Of a DNA stretch of 9,255 bases, positions 6,488 through 9,255 are shown one piece after another. The stretch's first letter is position 1; each line of letters begins with the position of its first letter. Source of the stretch: Candidatus Thorarchaeota archaeon MP8T_1. Its GTDB lineage: Archaea > Asgardarchaeota > Thorarchaeia > Thorarchaeales > Thorarchaeaceae. The DNA is taken from positions 1 through 9,255 of the forward strand of contig PJER01000079.1 of NCBI GenBank assembly GCA_002825465.1, read 5' to 3'. A program made the translations under genes and the position numbers. A model generated the notes under the pieces. It saw nothing but the letters and a program-made list of their open reading frames with translations. It had not been told where the DNA came from and searched no databases.

Positions 6488-6505
6488 AAAACATTAAAAT
6501 GTTTT
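6488..6505. promoter_or_regulatory. 18-nt palindrome, possible operator
   Basis: AAAACATT (6488-6495) and AATGTTTT (6498-6505) form perfect 8-bp arms around a 2-nt AA spacer. The element lies in the divergent region between the PRPP-synthetase homologue and the secreted-protein gene, about 37 nt upstream of TATAAA at 6542-6547. The spacing and symmetry suit a dimeric regulator, but the A/T-rich composition makes chance plausible. Confidence 0.35.
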
Positions 6506-6541
6506 AACTGCCTAATGATGTTGAGTTTCGGGGCACATCAA

Positions 6542-6547
6542 TATAAA
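6542..6547 (+). promoter_or_regulatory. TATAAA upstream of the secreted-protein gene
   Basis: CAATATAAACTC has the best TATA match in this spacer. Standard archaeal spacing would put the transcription start near 6570, slightly downstream of the GTG chosen as start. So either transcription begins a little earlier (a leaderless message), translation starts at ATG 6587, or this is not the promoter. Confidence 0.3.
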
Positions 6548-6565
6548 CTCAGGTGTACAACATTG

Positions 6566-7096
6566 GTGGAAAAAAAACTGCGTGGTATGATTTTCATTTT
6601 CGTTACCTTGTTTGTTTTATTGGCTTCAATATCGTCTTCAGCTATTGCCTTTGAAAATACGAAAAATGTGGTTTCTGATGTGGGAACCTTAACTCTATCA
6701 GGAACCACTGGGCCTCTATATTATTCCAATGTATCTGAAGAACAAGCGATTTCATGGACCATAAACACAACAACATCTAATTTAATTTCCTACCAACTAT
6801 TGCACAACGGTACCATTTCAGAGAGCAGAGTTTTGGAAGTTGGAGAGAACAGTGTCATCCACACTATAACGCCGAGTGAACTTGCTTTGGCTGTTCACAA
6901 CTTCACTCTCGTTGCGACGGATGAAATGGAAACAAAGTCATGGACTGTTTTGGTGACGATTTACTATAGTAGCGCTTTCCATCCAGTAGAAATGACTCCA
7001 TGGATGTTATTGATAACTGCTGGTTTTGGTTTCTCGGTGATAATTTATCTATCTTACACACAGCGACTAAGAGTGCCAGTATTTACTAGGAAATAA
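6566..7096 (+). CDS. Secreted, C-terminally anchored Ig-like protein with N-glycosylation sequons
   Basis: About 176 residues from GTG 6566. The N-terminus is a textbook signal peptide: Lys/Arg head (VEKKLRG), hydrophobic core 'MIFIFVTLFVLLA', and cleavage likely after SSAIA (residue 28). The mature part is rich in Ser, Thr, Asn and beta-branched residues, with alternating strands ending in 'NFTLVATDEMETKSWTVLV', the pattern of the last strands of Ig-like/cadherin-like domains on archaeal surface proteins. Four N-X-S/T sequons are visible (N55, N67, N81, N112). A single hydrophobic helix at 145-164 followed by a basic tail (QRLRVPVFTRK) would anchor it with the bulk outside. AGGTG at 6551-6555 supports TTG 6563 or GTG 6566 (7 or 10 nt spacing). 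The frame is open further up to a TTG at 6485, but that extension would bury the signal peptide. No function can be assigned. Confidence 0.7.
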   Translation: MEKKLRGMIFIFVTLFVLLASISSSAIAFENTKNVVSDVGTLTLSGTTGPLYYSNVSEEQAISWTINTTTSNLISYQLLHNGTISESRVLEVGENSVIHTITPSELALAVHNFTLVATDEMETKSWTVLVTIYYSSAFHPVEMTPWMLLITAGFGFSVIIYLSYTQRLRVPVFTRK

Positions 7097-7284
7097 AACA
7101 GCAATGTGCATAATCCTTAGAATCAACCACTTAAAGTATGATTTTGAGAGCCTATGTTTAAGACTACTATTGTTGGATGATTTCCGGATCTCTGCGTTTC
7201 AGTTTTCACCTTTACTCCTCACTTGAGTAAACCTAAAATGAATGTCCTGTGATGAACCACTGTCATCATAGGGCTGTGGGTTGA
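7097..7284. other. Intergenic spacer, no clear element
   Basis: This 188-nt spacer between two plus-strand genes holds no ORF or RNA gene I can support. AAACCTAAAATG (7230-7241) is a loose TATA-like match that would place a start near 7262, about 23 nt before the TTG start of the next gene. No hairpin plus T tract follows the upstream stop. Confidence 0.3.
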
Positions 7285-7989
7285 TTGAGTCTAACCGCGA
7301 GAGAACTTTTGCAGCGGCTTGCAGAGGACACTGGCAGTACATACAGTATTATCGCAAGACGAGTTAACCGCATGATGGAAAAGGGAAAAGGTTTACTTGA
7401 GTCAGTTCAAGAGATTGCGAAAGAAAGCAAACTCAATCCAAAGAAATATCGAATAGATCCTGTGAAGATAGTTGCTGAAACAGAAAAGATTCTTCGTGAA
7501 GACTATACACAAACACTCATGATTTCCGCAGTCCTTGGACAAATGGTTGAAGCTCGAGGGAAGAAACGATTTCCTCCACCTGCCTTTTTTGCATTTATCG
7601 AAATGCTCTCCATGGTGTCGGATGTACCGCGTGATACAAAATCAGAAACATCGACTGAGATTGAAGAACGTGCGACTCGTGTTATTGAATTGATGACAAC
7701 ACTCGTTTCGCTGATCTGTGAATGGTCTGAGAAAGGAGTCATTGGCGTTGCTACTGATTGTCCTGAATCTTTACGTGAGGTAGCTCGGGCAGTCTTCAGG
7801 AAGACGAAGTTACTCCAAGGTGGTCTCTGGACCTGTATATCGTGCGGTAATATTGTTGAAGCAAGAGAGACCAAGGCGCTGATGTGTCTAGATTGTGATA
7901 AGAAAATCTCATCCTCTCGCAGTATTGAGGACAGATTTGAATCACTGGGCGGGCGTGACCGAATTGGATATGGGCGGACATCTGAATAG
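7285..7989 (+). CDS. Unrecognised protein with four-cysteine zinc-knuckle
   Basis: A 234-residue, soluble, mostly helical protein that I do not recognise. The first ~55 residues (TARELLQRLAEDTG..., then GKGLLESVQEIAKES) loosely recall the small helical module at the N-terminus of archaeal RPA-like proteins, but the match is weak. The middle (60-175) is predicted helical, with a KKRFPPPAFFAF kink at 93-104 and an acidic segment at 115-130. Near the C-terminus, Cys184-x2-Cys187 and Cys201-x2-Cys204 ('WTCISCGNI' and 'LMCLDCDKK') form a short zinc-ribbon-like site, followed by a Ser/Arg-rich tail. Start: TTG 7285 after GTGGGTTGA, a poor ribosome binding site. The stop is 9 nt from the stop of the convergent PAC2-like gene. 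A nucleic-acid or protein-binding role is plausible from the zinc site only. Confidence 0.75.
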   Translation: MSLTARELLQRLAEDTGSTYSIIARRVNRMMEKGKGLLESVQEIAKESKLNPKKYRIDPVKIVAETEKILREDYTQTLMISAVLGQMVEARGKKRFPPPAFFAFIEMLSMVSDVPRDTKSETSTEIEERATRVIELMTTLVSLICEWSEKGVIGVATDCPESLREVARAVFRKTKLLQGGLWTCISCGNIVEARETKALMCLDCDKKISSSRSIEDRFESLGGRDRIGYGRTSE

Positions 7990-7998
7990 AGGTCTTTC

Positions 7999-8640
7999 TC
8001 ATATTGATAGATTCAAATCAAGTCCTCTCTCAAGAAGTTCCAATGCTAAATCGACCTCTGATTGATAGATGGATATATCATCCACTTGAAGCACAAGTTC
8101 TTGGTCTTTAGACTCTTCCAAGAAAAGAATAACCGGGTCAAGACCTGCGACAGCTCCTACACTGATTAAAGGCGCAGTTATTCCATCGTAGAAATCTACG
8201 CGACCAAGAGGAACATCCATTCGTTTCAGCAATCGATCTCCGCTCTTTGAAAGCACTTGACCACACGTAAGACCATCGTGAGTAATCATGGTAACAACAA
8301 ATCTTGTCGGGATATGCCCTCTGATGTAAAACAGCAAATCTGTCATCCAGTCGTATTCTTTTATCATTACATCTCCAAAAATAATCATCAAATCATCAGC
8401 AGCCATTGCATGAACTGGCACAACTGGAGCTTTGATATCTACAGGATATCGATTCCAGGAAGAAAAAGCCGGAGAATTGAATATCACAAGACTCTCAAAT
8501 TCGTTCTTTTCATAGAGATGTCTGCAAACTGCATGCCCTATTGGATTTAATCCTAAAATGATCGAGTACGATTCAGTAATCTTTCGTTTTCTATATACCT
8601 CAAGAATAGGTGAAATCCATTCCTGTTCAAACGTAGGCAT
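7999..8640 (-). CDS. PAC2 family protein (proteasome-assembly-chaperone-like)
   Basis: A 213-residue protein whose layout fits the PAC2 family: an N-terminal strand with a glycine turn (IILGLNPIGHAVCRHL, 27-42, in place of the usual GxPGxGxVG), a central 'LMIIFGDVMIKEYDW' (84-98), where family members have a GD/GE motif, and a C-terminal 'VGAVAGLDPVILFLEES' (161-177) followed by a helix around 'SEVDLALELLERGLDLNL'. Archaeal PAC2 proteins are relatives of the eukaryotic proteasome assembly chaperone PAC2/Pba2, but most have no tested role. This one looks divergent, having lost the canonical N-terminal glycine motif, and no proteasome gene is in view. ATG 8640 with GGGG about 8 nt upstream. It is divergent from the glutamate dehydrogenase gene across a 171-nt spacer. 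Confidence 0.6.
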   Translation of the reverse strand: MPTFEQEWISPILEVYRKRKITESYSIILGLNPIGHAVCRHLYEKNEFESLVIFNSPAFSSWNRYPVDIKAPVVPVHAMAADDLMIIFGDVMIKEYDWMTDLLFYIRGHIPTRFVVTMITHDGLTCGQVLSKSGDRLLKRMDVPLGRVDFYDGITAPLISVGAVAGLDPVILFLEESKDQELVLQVDDISIYQSEVDLALELLERGLDLNLSI

Positions 8641-8686
8641 TACATTTACCCCGCTTTTTTACTTGGATATGCCTCTAATGACTGTT

Positions 8687-8722
8687 CGTGTTACTTGAAT
8701 CACTCTCAAAATAGTAATCACG
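8687..8722. repeat. Imperfect inverted repeat in the PAC2/GDH divergent spacer
   Basis: CGTGTTACT (8687-8695) pairs with AGTAA-T-CACG (8713-8722) through 9 bp with one bulged base and a 17-nt loop. It lies about 30 nt upstream of the GDH TATA box, where an operator or activator site for nitrogen-controlled expression could sit. The function is a guess. Confidence 0.25.
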
Positions 8723-8752
8723 TAATATTCTCAATATGTGGTTAATCCGATG

Positions 8753-8761
8753 AATTTATAC
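8753..8761 (+). promoter_or_regulatory. TATA box of the glutamate dehydrogenase gene
   Basis: AATTTATAC spans 8753-8761, 51 nt upstream of the ATG. The expected start near 8783 would leave a leader of about 28 nt that contains the GGTGAG ribosome binding site at 8799-8804, 7 nt before the ATG. Confidence 0.55.
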
Positions 8762-8811
8762 GGAAGGCTCGTTCGAGGCCGACTCGTCTAACACTACCGG
8801 TGAGTGCGAGT

Positions 8812-9255
8812 ATGGACAAATACATAGAAAGTGTATATAACAAAGTTGTCGAAAAAGACCCGGATCAAAAGGTCTTCCATCAAGCTGCATTGGAAGTACT
8901 CGAGTCTTTGGAGCCAGCAATCAAGAAGTATCCAAAGTATCAGGAATTCTCAATTTTAGAGAGAATAACTGAACCTGAACGAATAATTCAGTTTCGTGTA
9001 CCTTGGAAGGATAGAAACGGAAAGATTCATGTCAACAGAGGCTTTCGAATCCAATTCAATTCAGCAATCGGACCATACAAAGGTGGCCTTCGTTTTCATC
9101 CTACTGTTACTCAGGGCATTCTCAAGTTCTTAGGCTTTGAGCAAATATTCAAGAATAGCTTGACAACTCTTCCAATGGGTGGAGCTAAAGGTGGTTCTGA
9201 TTTCGATCCAAAGGGCAAGACCGACGGTGAGGTAGAGAGCTTTTGCGAGAGTTTT
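8812..9255 (+). CDS. gdhA: Glutamate dehydrogenase, bacterial-type hexameric (3' partial)
   Basis: The frame runs from ATG 8812 through the right edge (148 codons, no stop). The product aligns closely with the N-terminal domain of E. coli/Clostridium GdhA, which interconverts 2-oxoglutarate plus ammonium and glutamate with NAD(P)H in the cytoplasm. Conserved motifs: '[11 protein letters not shown]' (55-65), '[19 protein letters not shown]' (74-92), LRFHPTVT, '[12 protein letters not shown]' and '[19 protein letters not shown]' (117-135). The substrate-binding and catalytic lysines are present at 90, 114 and 126, one position from those of Clostridium symbiosum GDH (89, 113, 125). The N-terminal extension and the FDPKGK motif place it in the ~450-residue bacterial/fungal NADP-type subfamily rather than the shorter typical archaeal one. 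Cofactor choice cannot be judged because the Rossmann domain is off the window. A TATA box and GGTGAG lie upstream, so it is probably the first gene of its transcript. Confidence 0.92.
   Translation, partial: MDKYIESVYNKVVEKDPDQKVFHQAALEVLESLEPAIKKYPKYQEFSILERITEPERIIQFRVPWKDRNGKIHVNRGFRIQFNSAIGPYKGGLRFHPTVTQGILKFLGFEQIFKNSLTTLPMGGAKGGSDFDPKGKTDGEVESFCESF

Noticed and set aside
6485..6565. N-terminal extension of the secreted protein from TTG 6485
   Set aside because: It would place 27 non-membrane residues before the signal peptide and has no ribosome binding site; the palindrome and TATAAA lie within it.
8766..8790. GTTCGAGGCC resembling a tRNA T loop
   Set aside because: No matching acceptor, D or anticodon arms surround it, and it lies in the expected GDH leader.
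1..9255. Defence system, CRISPR array, toxin-antitoxin pair or mobile element
   Set aside because: No evenly spaced repeats, transposase, integrase, nuclease or small paired genes are visible; the contents look like housekeeping and lineage-specific chromosomal genes.

Overview
This window is almost certainly archaeal. The coding regions show TTG and GTG starts with GGAGG/GGTGAG-type ribosome binding sites and TATA-box promoters. The gene content is archaeal too: a single-domain histone-fold protein, a PAC2-like protein, an archaeal HypE-like AIR-synthase protein and a ChlD-type VWA protein. The moderate A+T content and a sequon-rich, Ig-like secreted protein with a C-terminal anchor would suit an Asgard archaeon (for example Thorarchaeia-like). 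That placement is an inference from family flavour, not shown by any marker gene here.

Layout, left to right. (1) 1-1211, plus: C-terminal part of a magnesium/cobalt-chelatase D-type VWA protein, cut by the left edge. (2) 1394-2404, plus: HypE-like AIR-synthase-family protein. (3) 2391-3170, minus: SurE nucleotidase, overlapping the HypE-like gene tail to tail. (4) 3299-3469, minus: 56-residue histone-fold protein with its own TATA box and ribosome binding site. (5) 3749-4519, plus: four-helix membrane protein with a cytoplasmic helix-hairpin-helix-like tail. (6) 4499-5266, minus: uridine-phosphorylase-family enzyme, overlapping gene 5 tail to tail. (7) 5401-6387, minus: divergent PRPP-synthetase homologue. 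(8) 6566-7096, plus: secreted or membrane-anchored glycoprotein-like protein. (9) 7285-7989, plus: unrecognised protein with a four-cysteine zinc-ribbon-like knuckle. (10) 7999-8640, minus: PAC2-family protein. (11) 8812-9255, plus: N-terminal third of a bacterial-type hexameric glutamate dehydrogenase, cut by the right edge.

The most coherent theme is nucleotide and ribose-phosphate metabolism. SurE (nucleoside monophosphate to nucleoside), a nucleoside phosphorylase (nucleoside to base plus ribose-1-phosphate) and a PRPP-synthetase homologue all lie on the minus strand within 4 kb, although unrelated genes interrupt them. Genes 1 and 2 share strand and a loose tie to metal-centre chemistry. 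The remaining genes look like independently transcribed units; three tail-to-tail junctions are overlapping or only 9 nt apart.

I saw no rRNA, tRNA, CRISPR array, insertion sequence or clear defence system. No gene-free stretch exceeds 300 bases; the longest is 3470-3748 (279 nt). The best candidates for under-described biology are the minimal histone, the membrane/helix-hairpin-helix fusion, the substrate-pocket changes in the phosphorylase, the altered PRPP synthetase and the orphan zinc-knuckle protein.
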